Shown: piece by piece, positions 6,553 through 13,829 of the stretch
Layout of the letters: each line of letters opens with the position of its first letter
Numbering within the stretch: the first letter of the stretch is position 1
Source of the DNA: Lentisphaeria bacterium
GTDB lineage: Bacteria > Verrucomicrobiota > Lentisphaeria > Oligosphaerales > Lenti-02
Assembly: GCA_023145395.1 (NCBI GenBank)
Contig: JAGLDW010000473.1
Location: 1 to 14,689 of the forward strand
DNA length: 14,689 nucleotides
Reading direction: 5' to 3'
The notes under the pieces: generated by a model
The model's input: only the letters and a program-made list of their open reading frames with translations
Database searches by the model: none
Told to the model about the DNA's origin: nothing
Translations under genes and position numbers: made by a program

Positions 6553-7368
6553 ATGACCAAAACAGAACTACTGGTCATTCTGGATGAGATCGGGGTCCGT
6601 CCCAGTCGCAGAATGGGACAGAATTTTCTCGTTGACACGAACATGCTCGACGCGTTGGTGCGGGCGGCTGCCCCGGCTGCAGGGGAGCATGTGCTGGAGG
6701 TGGGGCCCGGAACCGGTGTGCTCACTCGTCGGCTACTGGAGGCGGGCTGCCGTGTGACGGCTGTCGAGTTGGATCATCGGCTGGCCTCCTACCTTCGTCG
6801 CGACCTGGAGGGCGCGCCAGGATTCCGCCTGATCGAGGAAGACGCCTGCAAGGTCGATTATGAGACGCTCATGGGAGATGCGCCGTACCGCTGCATCGCC
6901 AACCTCCCCTACGCTTGTGGCACTGTTTTTTTGGCCGGTATGCTGACACTCGCCAATTCCCCCCTCGATTTCCACGTTCTTCTCCAAAAGGAGATGGCGG
7001 AACGTATCGTCGCTCCTTCCGGGACGAAGACCTACGGAGTGTTCACCGTGCGGGTTGGTCTGCGCTACCGGGCGGAGATTGTCCGAGTCGTGCCCGCAGG
7101 CGTGTTCTACCCACCTCCCGATGTGGCTTCGGCTTTTGTGCGGATGGTCCGGCACGGCCGCATCGACGAGGGAGTCTGCGCCACGGCTGCCGAACTCGCC
7201 ACGCTTGCCTTCGGGCAACGGCGCAAGAAAGCGCTGCCTTTGATGGCCCGGAGATTCGAGGCGACGCGTCTTCAGGCTGCATTCGATGAGCTTGGCATCC
7301 TTCCAGGTGCGCGCGCCGAGACGATTGCGGTGTCACAGTACACGGCGCTGGCGGAACGAGTTGGCTAA
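6553..7368 (+). CDS. rsmA: 16S rRNA (A1518/A1519-N6) dimethyltransferase RsmA/KsgA
   Basis: A 271-residue KsgA-family enzyme, a normal length. It uses SAM to dimethylate two adjacent adenosines in helix 45 of 16S rRNA, a late ribosomal small-subunit assembly checkpoint. Visible motifs are RPSRRMGQNFLVD (16-28), motif I LEVGPGTGVLT (48-58), the ribose-binding VELD (71-74), EEDA (95-98), the catalytic NLPY (117-120), and YPPPDVASAFVRM plus FGQRRKKAL in the C-terminal part. A GTG at 6535 could add six residues (MGGNRT), but the ATG at 6553 gives the usual N-terminus and has a G-rich stretch about 10 nt upstream, so it is preferred. The gene begins just after the radical SAM fusion and is probably co-transcribed with it, making a tRNA/rRNA modification unit. 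Confidence 0.93.
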   Translation: MTKTELLVILDEIGVRPSRRMGQNFLVDTNMLDALVRAAAPAAGEHVLEVGPGTGVLTRRLLEAGCRVTAVELDHRLASYLRRDLEGAPGFRLIEEDACKVDYETLMGDAPYRCIANLPYACGTVFLAGMLTLANSPLDFHVLLQKEMAERIVAPSGTKTYGVFTVRVGLRYRAEIVRVVPAGVFYPPPDVASAFVRMVRHGRIDEGVCATAAELATLAFGQRRKKALPLMARRFEATRLQAAFDELGILPGARAETIAVSQYTALAERVG

Positions 7369-7424
7369 AGGTCCGCACAAAATGAACAGCAGCAAAATGT
7401 AAAGAGCTTTCCGTGCGGACCTTT
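7367..7424. repeat. Perfect 12-bp inverted repeat between rsmA and tolQ
   Basis: AAAGGTCCGCAC (7367-7378) and GTGCGGACCTTT (7413-7424) are exact reverse complements around a 34-base A-rich spacer. The left arm begins inside the rsmA TAA stop codon. The right arm ends with TTT but no longer T-run follows. It may act as a terminator or attenuator between rsmA and the Tol genes, as a message-stabilising stem, or as an operator for the Tol operon 40 bases downstream. Confidence 0.5.
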
Positions 7425-7464
7425 GAGATCCGCCCGAAAATAACGAATTTGGAGACCGACTGAC

Positions 7465-8187
7465 ATGCTGGTTCTGGCAAATCTCTCCACCAATCCGGTC
7501 CTCTATGCATTCGGGCAGAGCGATGGCTTCGCCAGGTTCATTGTGGGCTTGTTGTTTCTGCTGTCGATCTACGCTTGGTCGATCATGGTCGAAAAATGGC
7601 TTACGCTTCGGCGTGTGCGCAAGAACAACCAGAAGTTCCTGGCCAGTTTCGAGCGCGAGGATGCGGCCTTGGGGGTCGCGTTGCTGATCGATGACTACCG
7701 CGGCCCCGTCGTGGATGTGTACAAGCGGGGGGTGGAGGAGGTTCTGGATATTCTAGACGTGGCGCCACACCAGGAGGAGAGCGTGTGCCGCACGCGCAGG
7801 TTGCCACGCCCGCTCACCACTGCCGAGGCGGACAAAATTCGCAGCGCCCTCGACCGAGCAGTGGATGCCCAGGCCATGGCGTTGGAGGAGCGGCTGGGGC
7901 TACTCGGCACGATTGTCAGCATCAGCCCATTTCTTGGACTACTGGGCACTGTGTGGGGCGTCATGCTCGCCTTTATCGGCATGGCCCAGAAGGGGCGCCC
8001 CGACATCGGCGCCATCGCCCCGGGCGTCAGCGGCGCCCTCCTAACCACCGTGGTGGGCCTCGTTGTCGCCATCCCGTCCGTGGTTGGCAACAATCTCATC
8101 CTCAGCGTCGTCGAAAAGACCACGGTGGAGATGGAGAACTTCGTCGAGAATTTCATTGCGCTCATCAGACTTGAGGACAAAGAGTAG
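7465..8187 (+). CDS. tolQ: MotA/TolQ/ExbB family proton channel protein
   Basis: A 240-residue inner-membrane protein with the TolQ/ExbB layout: a first membrane segment at ~22-41, a long cytoplasmic loop (~45-145), and two closely spaced segments at ~147-171 and ~183-206. The characteristic stretches ERLGLLGTIVSISPFLGLLGTVWGVM and IGAIAPGVSGALLTTVVGL are clearly present, including the conserved channel-lining Thr/Pro/Gly residues. With the ExbD/TolR partner it forms a proton-conducting motor that energises a TonB- or TolA-type transducer. The start has GGAG about 11 nt upstream. It heads a three-gene operon with spacings of 17 and 1 nt. TolQ and ExbB cannot be separated by sequence here; the SISPFLGLLGTVWGVM wording leans to TolQ. 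The loop is slightly expanded around residues 100-118. Confidence 0.88.
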   Translation: MLVLANLSTNPVLYAFGQSDGFARFIVGLLFLLSIYAWSIMVEKWLTLRRVRKNNQKFLASFEREDAALGVALLIDDYRGPVVDVYKRGVEEVLDILDVAPHQEESVCRTRRLPRPLTTAEADKIRSALDRAVDAQAMALEERLGLLGTIVSISPFLGLLGTVWGVMLAFIGMAQKGRPDIGAIAPGVSGALLTTVVGLVVAIPSVVGNNLILSVVEKTTVEMENFVENFIALIRLEDKE

Positions 8188-8204
8188 GAAGGGCCATTGG
8201 ACCC

Positions 8205-8621
8205 ATGGCGACGAAGCGACGACGACGCAGATCACTCAAGGTGGTCAGGGAGATCAACGTGACTCCTCTGATGGACCTCACGTTTCTGCTGCTCATCATC
8301 TTTATGATCACGGCGCCGGTGCTTGAGTACGAGACGGATGTGTCGCCTCCCGAGCTTTCGACGGACAAGGGCATCGACGAGAGCGACGAGCCCATGATGG
8401 TCAATCTCAGCCACGATGGAACGCTCTGGTTTCAGAAGGAGCGACTCACCCTTCAGCAACTCGTCGGGCGTCTTGAATATCAGCGTTCCCAGCGCCCTGA
8501 CGTGACTGTGCTGATCCGCGCCGATGGCACTCGTCCCTATAGCGAGGTGATGGGGTTGATGAAAGCCGCTCGTGATGCTGGGGTCGTCAATGTGTCGCTC
8601 GTGACCCAACCGGAGGCTTGA
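8205..8621 (+). CDS. tolR: ExbD/TolR family biopolymer transport protein
   Basis: A 138-residue single-pass inner-membrane protein. A very basic cytoplasmic N-terminus (KRRRRRSLK) is followed by the family hallmark INVTPLMDLTFLLLIIFMIT, in which Asp24 matches the essential proton-carrying aspartate of TolR/ExbD. Residues ~42-138 are the periplasmic domain that folds like other TolR/ExbD C-terminal regions. It works with the upstream channel protein and the downstream TonB/TolA-like protein. A purine-rich AGGAAGGG overlaps the preceding stop region and serves as ribosome site. The stop codon and the next ATG are one base apart, so translation is probably coupled. Whether it is functionally TolR or ExbD is undetermined. 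Confidence 0.9.
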   Translation: MATKRRRRRSLKVVREINVTPLMDLTFLLLIIFMITAPVLEYETDVSPPELSTDKGIDESDEPMMVNLSHDGTLWFQKERLTLQQLVGRLEYQRSQRPDVTVLIRADGTRPYSEVMGLMKAARDAGVVNVSLVTQPEA

Positions 8622-8622
8622 C

Positions 8623-9435
8623 ATGTCAGCGGCAGCAATATTCCATGGGACGTTCCGGGGACGCGCCGCCATTCCGGCGACCATCACCCTGGCTCACCTT
8701 GCCGCATTGCTTCTTCTTGCTTGCAGTGGACTGTTCCGCCCGCCTCCCCCACCGCCTCTACGCGCCATCGCTGTCAAACTTGTCTCCCTCCCCCCACCGA
8801 GCACAGACGATCCAGAGGTGCTGGAAACCAAGGTCCCCGAACCCCCCAAACCGGATCCGCCGAAGCCCACGCCCCCCAAACCGGATCCGCCCAAACCCAA
8901 GCCCACAAAGCTCCCCCCACCCCGGCCTCCAGCCAAGAAGCTGGTGAAGAGGGCGCCGAAGAAGTGGACTCCGGTCAGCCCGGATGACATTCGCAAGAAT
9001 CAACCTAGGAAGCCGCGCAAGAAAAGACAGACAGTGCACATCGATCCGAACACAGTCGCCCGGGATCTCAACAAGCAATTCCCCCCCGTGAGGGCTTCCC
9101 CCAGCAAGCCTCGGAAAAGCGGCGCCCCAGCCCAGCCCATATCGCGGATGGCAGTCAGGTACTATGATGCTGTCGGCGCTCTTCTCTACGAACTATGGCA
9201 GCAACCGACTCGGGCTGAAGTCGGGGCGGGCAACCCCGTGGTGACAGTTCTGCTCACGGTCCGCAGCGATGGAAGTCTGATCCACCGCCGAGTCCTGACC
9301 AAGAGCGGGTCCTCGGCGATGAACGGATCCGTCCGCGCCGTTTTGAAAAATGTGGAGTCGGTGCCTGCACCCGTCGAATACGGGCTTGCGGGTGCTTCCG
9401 TGCCAATCACCGTCACCTTCCGGTTGACAGATTGA
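8623..9435 (+). CDS. TonB/TolA-like energy transducer
   Basis: A 270-residue periplasm-spanning protein, third gene of the operon, starting right after the tolR stop with CGGAGG upstream. It has a membrane anchor at ~17-38 that includes a His (His25) as in the TonB anchor. A Pro/Lys-rich periplasmic spacer follows (~39-135; repeated PPKPDPPKP), then a basic stretch (~105-135) and a C-terminal TonB/TolA fold (~178-270: YYDAVGALLYELWQQP, VTVLLTVRSDGSLIHRRV, SGSSAMNGSVRAVL, ITVTFRL). It should transmit proton-motive energy from the TolQR-like motor to an outer-membrane partner. The Pro-Lys spacer is TonB-like and the long helical domain of classical TolA is absent, while the C-terminal AMNGSVRAVLKNV wording is shared by both. 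No tolB or pal follows, so the choice between envelope constriction and nutrient uptake stays open. Confidence 0.8.
   Translation: MSAAAIFHGTFRGRAAIPATITLAHLAALLLLACSGLFRPPPPPPLRAIAVKLVSLPPPSTDDPEVLETKVPEPPKPDPPKPTPPKPDPPKPKPTKLPPPRPPAKKLVKRAPKKWTPVSPDDIRKNQPRKPRKKRQTVHIDPNTVARDLNKQFPPVRASPSKPRKSGAPAQPISRMAVRYYDAVGALLYELWQQPTRAEVGAGNPVVTVLLTVRSDGSLIHRRVLTKSGSSAMNGSVRAVLKNVESVPAPVEYGLAGASVPITVTFRLTD
8842..8891 (+). repeat. Tandem 30-bp unit in the transducer spacer
   Basis: The 20-base stretch CCCCCCAAACCGGATCCGCC occurs at 8842-8861 and again at 8872-8891, exactly 30 bases apart. It encodes the repeated PPKPDPPKP of the periplasmic spacer. The exact nucleotide match suggests a recent in-frame duplication, a way the spacer length could vary between strains. 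Confidence 0.6.
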
Positions 9436-9484
9436 AAACTACGGTGCCAGCGGCAAGATTAGTCCGTATGGCGGTGCGCCTCGG

Positions 9485-9512
9485 TTGCGTGTGAGAACCA
9501 GCCAACTATTTT
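9485..9512 (+). promoter_or_regulatory. Weak candidate promoter for the second oxidoreductase
   Basis: TTGCGT (9485-9490) and TATTTT (9507-9512) are 16 bases apart, 27 bases before the ATG. Matches to the sigma-70 consensus are partial (3/6 and 4/6). The 104-base gap after the Tol operon shows no other clear signal, and no strong terminator. Confidence 0.25.
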
Positions 9513-9539
9513 CAAACATGAATACACAGGATCGATCCC

Positions 9540-10601
9540 ATGAGAGACGGCAAGTACGGATTTGGCATCATCGGTTGCGGAGTCATCGCCCCGACCCACG
9601 TGAAGGGGATTGAGGCGTGCGACGAAGCCGAGCTGGTTGCATGCTGCGACATTGACGAGGCGAAGGGACAGAAGTTTGCCGAGGAGCACGGCGAGGTCGC
9701 GTTCTACACGGACTATCGCAGGATGGTCGAGGACCCGGCTGTGGACGTGGTCTGCGTGTGCACGCCCTCGGGGCTGCACGCCGAAGGCGCCATCGCCGCC
9801 GCCGAGGCGGGAAAACACGTCTTCTGCGAAAAACCCCTCGACATTCGGCGTGAGAGCATGACCGCCATGATCCGGGCTTGTCGCGATGCCGATGTGAAGC
9901 TGGGTTGCGTCTTTCAGAGCCGCACCATGCCTGACAATATCAAAGCGCGCAAGGCGATCCAGAATGGTGTCCTCGGGCAGATGACCCTCGCGGACGCCTT
10001 CCTCAAGGACTACCGCTCGCACGCCTACTACGCCAGCGCAGGCTGGCGTGGCACCTGGGCGCTTGACGGCGGAGGCGCTCTCATGAATCAGGGAGTCCAC
10101 GGTGTCGATTTGCTCCTCTGGCTGGCCGGAGACGATGTGGAAAGTGTGTTCGCTCGCGCTGATCACAAGGTGCGTGATATTGAGGTCGAAGACACCTGCG
10201 TTGCTTGCCTGAAATTTCGCGGCGGCGCATTCGGCACCATCATCGGGACCACTTCCTGCAACCCCGGTGAAACCCGCCGCATCGAGTTGCACGGCGATGT
10301 CGGCACCATCATCAGCACTGGCAACAAGATCACACGGTGGGCCTTGGCCGAGGAATACGACGCTCGGGCCGCGGACAGCACTCCACCCGCCGATGGCGCA
10401 GTAGAGGATGGCGCCACGTGGGACAACAAGGCTGTGAGCTCCCAGGGGCATGTCTTTCTCGTTGACGATCTTGTCCAGGCCGTCAAGGAGGATCGCGATC
10501 CCTATATTGTCGGCGAAAGCGCGCGCAAAGCCGTCGATCTGATCCTGGCCATCTACGAATCGGCGCGCACCGGAAAAGATGTCCCGGTCACATCTGAATA
10601 G
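9540..10601 (+). CDS. Gfo/Idh/MocA family oxidoreductase
   Basis: A 353-residue NAD(P)-dependent sugar or inositol dehydrogenase family member. The Rossmann fold begins YGFGIIGCGVIAPTH (6-20). The acidic end of strand 2 is CCDID. CEKPLD places the conserved catalytic lysine at residue 98. The C-terminal domain has GGGALMNQGVHGVDLL, with His187 and Asp190 as the expected active-site and structural residues. No export signal is present. AGGAT about 8 nt upstream supports the start. It differs clearly from the other oxidoreductase in the window (only family motifs are shared), so the two are not a recent duplication. It lies 25 nt before the exported GH10-fold gene and is probably co-transcribed with it, suggesting a common sugar substrate. 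That substrate cannot be named. Confidence 0.92.
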   Translation: MRDGKYGFGIIGCGVIAPTHVKGIEACDEAELVACCDIDEAKGQKFAEEHGEVAFYTDYRRMVEDPAVDVVCVCTPSGLHAEGAIAAAEAGKHVFCEKPLDIRRESMTAMIRACRDADVKLGCVFQSRTMPDNIKARKAIQNGVLGQMTLADAFLKDYRSHAYYASAGWRGTWALDGGGALMNQGVHGVDLLLWLAGDDVESVFARADHKVRDIEVEDTCVACLKFRGGAFGTIIGTTSCNPGETRRIELHGDVGTIISTGNKITRWALAEEYDARAADSTPPADGAVEDGATWDNKAVSSQGHVFLVDDLVQAVKEDRDPYIVGESARKAVDLILAIYESARTGKDVPVTSE

Positions 10602-10626
10602 TGCACACAAAAAATGGGGAAGACAC

Positions 10627-12549
10627 GTGAACGCGCGTATGAGCACCACCCTTCGAACCGCATGGAGCGTGCTAGCACCAGCCTGCCTGTGGGGCGCATT
10701 GGCAGTGGCCCAGGAGGTGGCCATGCCGCCTGCCGGAACCATAGCCAAGCCCGCTGTTGGGGAGGACCGGAGAACTAGGCCCCCCGAGGGGAGACAGCTC
10801 GTCCAGAACGGGCTCTTTGTCGGCAAGACACGTCCCAATGGCTGGCTGACCCGCGCCACCGGCGACCTTGGCACGTTCCAAATCATCCCCGCCGAAGAGG
10901 GCCAGGGATCGAACACGCTCGCCATCAGCATTCTCCGCGCCTCGGTCAAACCTTGGGAGTTCGAGCTACGGCAGAAAATTGCCGAACCCTTGACCAAGGG
11001 CGAGAACGTGCATTTCAGTTTCGACTACAAACTCAAGCCCGGCTACGCCTTCCACATCTACTGGCAACTCGATTCCTCGCCCTGGCCCAAATACCTTTCC
11101 CACCGCATATCCGAGCCAGCGGGAGAGTGGCAGACGTTCCGGGTGACCGTTCCCGTGCACAAGGATCTGCCCGCAAGCAGCACTGCCGTGAGTCTTCATC
11201 TGGCAGAGGTGACCGGCCAGCTGGAACTGCGCAATTTCTCTGCTTTGGCCTATACCTTCCAAGACGACGTGAGCACACTGCCCACGACGGTGGTGCCCAC
11301 TTTCGGTGGCGACTACTACGACAAGGACTGGCGAGATGCTGCGCTGGCCCGACTCGAAAAGACACGCAAGGGCACGCTACTCGTCAATGTCACACGCGGG
11401 GGGAAGCCCCTGGCGGGAGTCAAGGTGAAAGCGGTGCAGACCGGACGCCCTTTCTCCATCGGGGTGGAAGTGCCCGCCGCTTTGCTGGTGGATGGGGCGC
11501 TTGACGCCAAGCCCTTTCAACCCCTTGCCAAACGCCTGGGGGACAATGTGGAACACCTTGCCAAATATCGATCCGTCATACTCGGAGGGGAGTATTTCGA
11601 CACGGCCACACTTCCGAGGGCGCTGGTGTGGAGCAATCAAGCCTGGGGAAAGGGGATCGCTCCCCCTGCGCTCAAAACCCTCCGCAAAGCGGGATTGCGC
11701 ACGCGGGGACACGCCATGTTGATCCCTGCCTACCAGTTCACACCTCCCAAACTTAGGCGTATGGCGGCGCCCGCTCTGAATCGGGCTCTTGCCGCTCGCG
11801 TTCGAAGTGTGGGAAAGGCATACAAGAACATGGTGGACGAATGGAATGTGCTCCACGCTGTACTCACCTATGACGAAGTCTATGAAAAGGCCGGTGTCGA
11901 GTGTCTTGTCCAGGCGTTTCGCATTGCTCAGAACACAGTGCCAGACGCCGCGCTCTTCCTCAGCGACGACCGGGCTCTGCGGAAACCCTCAGTCAACCAA
12001 CTGGAAGAAGCGGTGGAGCTTGTGAACTGGTTGCGGAGCGAAGGCGTCAGGATTGATGGACTCGCACTTAGCGCGAGTCTAGTGCAGCCCTACATCGCGC
12101 CCCAGGCCATGCAGGAGCGTCTGGATATCGTGGTGGCCAAAGCCCAGGGCCTCCCGGTCTATATCACGTCCCTTCAGCTCGATGTGAGGAAAGAGCGCGA
12201 CCAGGCTCACATGCTCAAAAACCTCATGCTGGCCTTCTACTCGAACCCCGCTGTGCGCGGCGTAAGTTTCGCCAACGTCTGGGAGGCCGCTGCGCAAAGC
12301 ACCCCGAAATCCGCGCTCTTCCGGAAAAACATGGTGCCAAAACCCGCGGCGAAGATGTTGCGCCAGTTGTTGGACGAGGAGTGGCGCACTGTTGTCGAAA
12401 CGGAGACCGGAGCCGAAGGAGGCGTCAAGATCACTGGCTATCAAGGAACCTATGAAGTCTCCGTTGTGGTCGATGGCAAGGCGCTCACGCAGACGGCGCG
12501 CCTCAGTGGAGACAACGAGGCCAACACGGTGCTCTTCGAGGTCAAGTGA
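10627..12549 (+). CDS. Exported GH10-fold protein, catalytic glutamates apparently replaced
   Basis: A 640-residue exported protein. The GTG start at 10627 is chosen because GGGGA lies 6 nt upstream. It gives a signal peptide (NARMSTTLR basic region, hydrophobic WSVLAPACLWGALAVA, likely cut after residue 28). An upstream ATG (10579) would overlap the oxidoreductase and bury the signal. Residues ~58-210 form a carbohydrate-binding-like beta-sandwich. Residues ~228-285 are the usual lead-in of PVC GH10 proteins (ARLEKTRKGTLLVNVTRGGKPLAGVKVK). Residues ~290-600 follow the GH10 xylanase barrel (RTRGHAM, AFRIAQNTVPDAALFLSDD, LPVYIT, AVRGVSFANVWEA), and a small C-terminal beta domain closes it. The acid/base motif WDVVNE reads WNVLHA (Ala411) and the nucleophile motif ITELD reads ITSLQLD (Ser515), so xylanase activity is doubtful. 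It may be a glycan-binding pseudoenzyme. Family call good, activity call inferred. Confidence 0.78.
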   Translation: MNARMSTTLRTAWSVLAPACLWGALAVAQEVAMPPAGTIAKPAVGEDRRTRPPEGRQLVQNGLFVGKTRPNGWLTRATGDLGTFQIIPAEEGQGSNTLAISILRASVKPWEFELRQKIAEPLTKGENVHFSFDYKLKPGYAFHIYWQLDSSPWPKYLSHRISEPAGEWQTFRVTVPVHKDLPASSTAVSLHLAEVTGQLELRNFSALAYTFQDDVSTLPTTVVPTFGGDYYDKDWRDAALARLEKTRKGTLLVNVTRGGKPLAGVKVKAVQTGRPFSIGVEVPAALLVDGALDAKPFQPLAKRLGDNVEHLAKYRSVILGGEYFDTATLPRALVWSNQAWGKGIAPPALKTLRKAGLRTRGHAMLIPAYQFTPPKLRRMAAPALNRALAARVRSVGKAYKNMVDEWNVLHAVLTYDEVYEKAGVECLVQAFRIAQNTVPDAALFLSDDRALRKPSVNQLEEAVELVNWLRSEGVRIDGLALSASLVQPYIAPQAMQERLDIVVAKAQGLPVYITSLQLDVRKERDQAHMLKNLMLAFYSNPAVRGVSFANVWEAAAQSTPKSALFRKNMVPKPAAKMLRQLLDEEWRTVVETETGAEGGVKITGYQGTYEVSVVVDGKALTQTARLSGDNEANTVLFEVK

Positions 12550-12569
12550 GACCGGGTAACTCGAACGCG

Positions 12570-12594
12570 TCGGAGGTGCTTTGAAACCTTCCGA
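12570..12594 (+). terminator. Possible hairpin after the GH10-fold gene
   Basis: TCGGAGGT (12570-12577) pairs with ACCTTCCGA (12586-12594) with one bulged T around an 8-base loop, 21 bases after the stop codon. No T-tract follows, so it is a weak terminator candidate, possibly a 3'-end stabilising stem. Confidence 0.35.
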
Positions 12595-12681
12595 AACCCA
12601 TCCGCAAATACAGACCCCCCTCCAATCGTTTCCCTCATGTATATCAGTGGGGTTCTCTTCCTGCCCTCCCCGGTGAGTCTA

Positions 12682-12710
12682 TTGAAGCTGAACGATTGTG
12701 CACGTATAGT
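12682..12710 (+). promoter_or_regulatory. Sigma-70-type promoter for the sigma factor gene
   Basis: TTGAAG (12682-12687) and TATAGT (12705-12710) are separated by exactly 17 bases and match the housekeeping consensus at 4/6 and 5/6. Transcription would begin near 12717, leaving a ~90-base leader before the ATG at 12810. The rest of the 260-base gap shows only the weak hairpin at 12570-12594. Confidence 0.55.
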
Positions 12711-12809
12711 ATAAGTTGCGTTGCATTTGTGGGCCGCTTAGATACATGATCCTGCGAGGGATTGCTTCGAACTCGACAACGCTGACAAGCCGTAAGGAGT
12801 ATGGCGCGT

Positions 12810-13649
12810 ATGCTTTCAGATAATGACACGATGAAACTCTACATGCAGAACATCGGTCAATATGGCCTCGTGACACGTGCCGAGGAGGTCGTTCTCGCTG
12901 CGCGCATTGCGAATGGCGAAGCCGAGGCGAGGTCCAAGCTCATCCGCAGCAATCTTCGGCTCGTGGTGAAGATCGCGCACGATTTCAAGGGCTTGGGCCT
13001 GCCGCTTCTCGACCTCATTAGCGAAGGCAATATTGGTCTGATGAGAGCCGTGGAGAAGTTTGACCCCACCAAGGGAGCGAAACTGAGCTCCTACGCTGCG
13101 TGGTGGATCAAGCAGTCCATGCGGCGTGCGCTGGCCAACCAGGCCCGCACCATTCGCATCCCGGTGCAGTCGGCCAGCAAGATCAGCAAGATCCAAGCCG
13201 CCCGCACCAAACTCACGGAAGAGCTCGGCCGGGATCCCACAGACAAGGAAATCGCCAAAGAAATCAATCTGACCGAGCGCACCGTCACGGGTCTGCGTCT
13301 CGGGAAGACCACCACGATCAGTCTCCACGATCCGATCCAGCATGGGGAAGACGGCGAGTTCCGGGACATCATTCCGGACGAGAAGACGATTGCCCCCGAC
13401 GAGATCGTTCAAGAGGGTGAAACACTCGCCCACATGCTGCGCCTCACCTGCCAGCTCGACCAGCGTGAGCAGAAGATTTTGAAACTCCGCTTCGGCCTGA
13501 ATGGCGAACGGCCACGGACGCTCGAGGAAGTCAGCCAGACCATTGGCAGAACTAGGGAGCGTGTGCGCCAGATTCAGAACCAGGCGCTTGAAAAACTGCG
13601 CATTATGCTCGAAGAGGAAGGCGGGGAGCCGTCGGCGAGCAGTTCGTAG
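12810..13649 (+). CDS. RNA polymerase sigma-70 factor, RpoD/SigA family without region 1.1
   Basis: A 279-residue sigma factor. Region 1.2 covers ~7-40 (DTMKLYMQNIGQYGLVTRAEEVVLAARI) and region 2 ~44-113, with the core-binding LLDLISEGNIGLMRAVEKFD and the -10-recognising YAAWWIKQSMRRALANQARTIRIP. Region 3 covers ~120-200. Region 4 (~215-268) ends in the -35-reading helix-turn-helix TLEEVSQTIGRTRERVRQIQNQAL. Region 1.1 and the non-conserved insert of a full RpoD are missing, so it is a group 2 (RpoS-like) factor or a short primary factor; in several PVC bacteria such short forms are common. It should recognise TTGACA/TATAAT-like promoters. The ATG at 12810 is chosen over 12801 because AAGGAG lies 10 nt before it but only 1 nt before the earlier ATG. 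It is flanked by its own promoter and terminator, so probably monocistronic. Confidence 0.9.
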   Translation: MLSDNDTMKLYMQNIGQYGLVTRAEEVVLAARIANGEAEARSKLIRSNLRLVVKIAHDFKGLGLPLLDLISEGNIGLMRAVEKFDPTKGAKLSSYAAWWIKQSMRRALANQARTIRIPVQSASKISKIQAARTKLTEELGRDPTDKEIAKEINLTERTVTGLRLGKTTTISLHDPIQHGEDGEFRDIIPDEKTIAPDEIVQEGETLAHMLRLTCQLDQREQKILKLRFGLNGERPRTLEEVSQTIGRTRERVRQIQNQALEKLRIMLEEEGGEPSASSS

Positions 13650-13686
13650 AGAATTGCCCTCTGCGGACAGAAAGATTGCCCACACA

Positions 13687-13720
13687 GCCTCGGCTTGCCA
13701 CAAGTCGGGGCTTTCTCTTG
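13687..13720 (+). terminator. Intrinsic terminator after the sigma factor gene
   Basis: GCCTCGGCTTG (13687-13697) and CAAGTCGGGGC (13701-13711) form an 11-bp stem with two G-U pairs and a 3-base loop, followed by the pyrimidine-rich TTTCTCTTG. It begins 38 bases after the sigma factor stop codon. This is the best intrinsic terminator in the window. Confidence 0.65.
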
Positions 13721-13737
13721 TCCGATTCGCCAGGTTG

Positions 13738-13765
13738 TTGACAGGATCTGCCACAACTGTAGGTT
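13738..13765 (+). promoter_or_regulatory. Candidate promoter for the fucosidase gene
   Basis: A perfect -35 box TTGACA (13738-13743) is followed after 16 bases by the poor -10 TAGGTT (13760-13765). It sits between the preceding terminator and the ATG at 13830. A weak -10 with a strong -35 would suit an activated promoter, but this is only a suggestion. Confidence 0.35.
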
Positions 13766-13829
13766 GCCTGTCTCGATGAATGGGGCTTCCCTGCAAGAAA
13801 ACCAGGCTGATACAACGGGAGTGACGACA

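Noticed and set aside
4641..7424. The two 12-bp inverted repeats as ends of a mobile element
   Set aside because: The two repeats differ in sequence, each is self-contained, and no transposase or target duplication lies between them.
8842..8891. Repeats in the transducer gene as a CRISPR or regulatory array
   Set aside because: There are only two units, in frame, and they encode a Pro/Lys spacer typical of TonB-like proteins.
3364..10601. The two Gfo/Idh/MocA genes as a recent duplication
   Set aside because: They share only family motifs; lengths, C-terminal domains and active-site surroundings differ (FEMTHFTDL against MNQGVHGVDLL).
9459..10997. Long minus-strand open frame (512 codons) opposite the second oxidoreductase
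   Set aside because: It covers the complement of a clear Gfo/Idh/MocA gene and the start of the GH10-fold gene, and its translation resembles no family.
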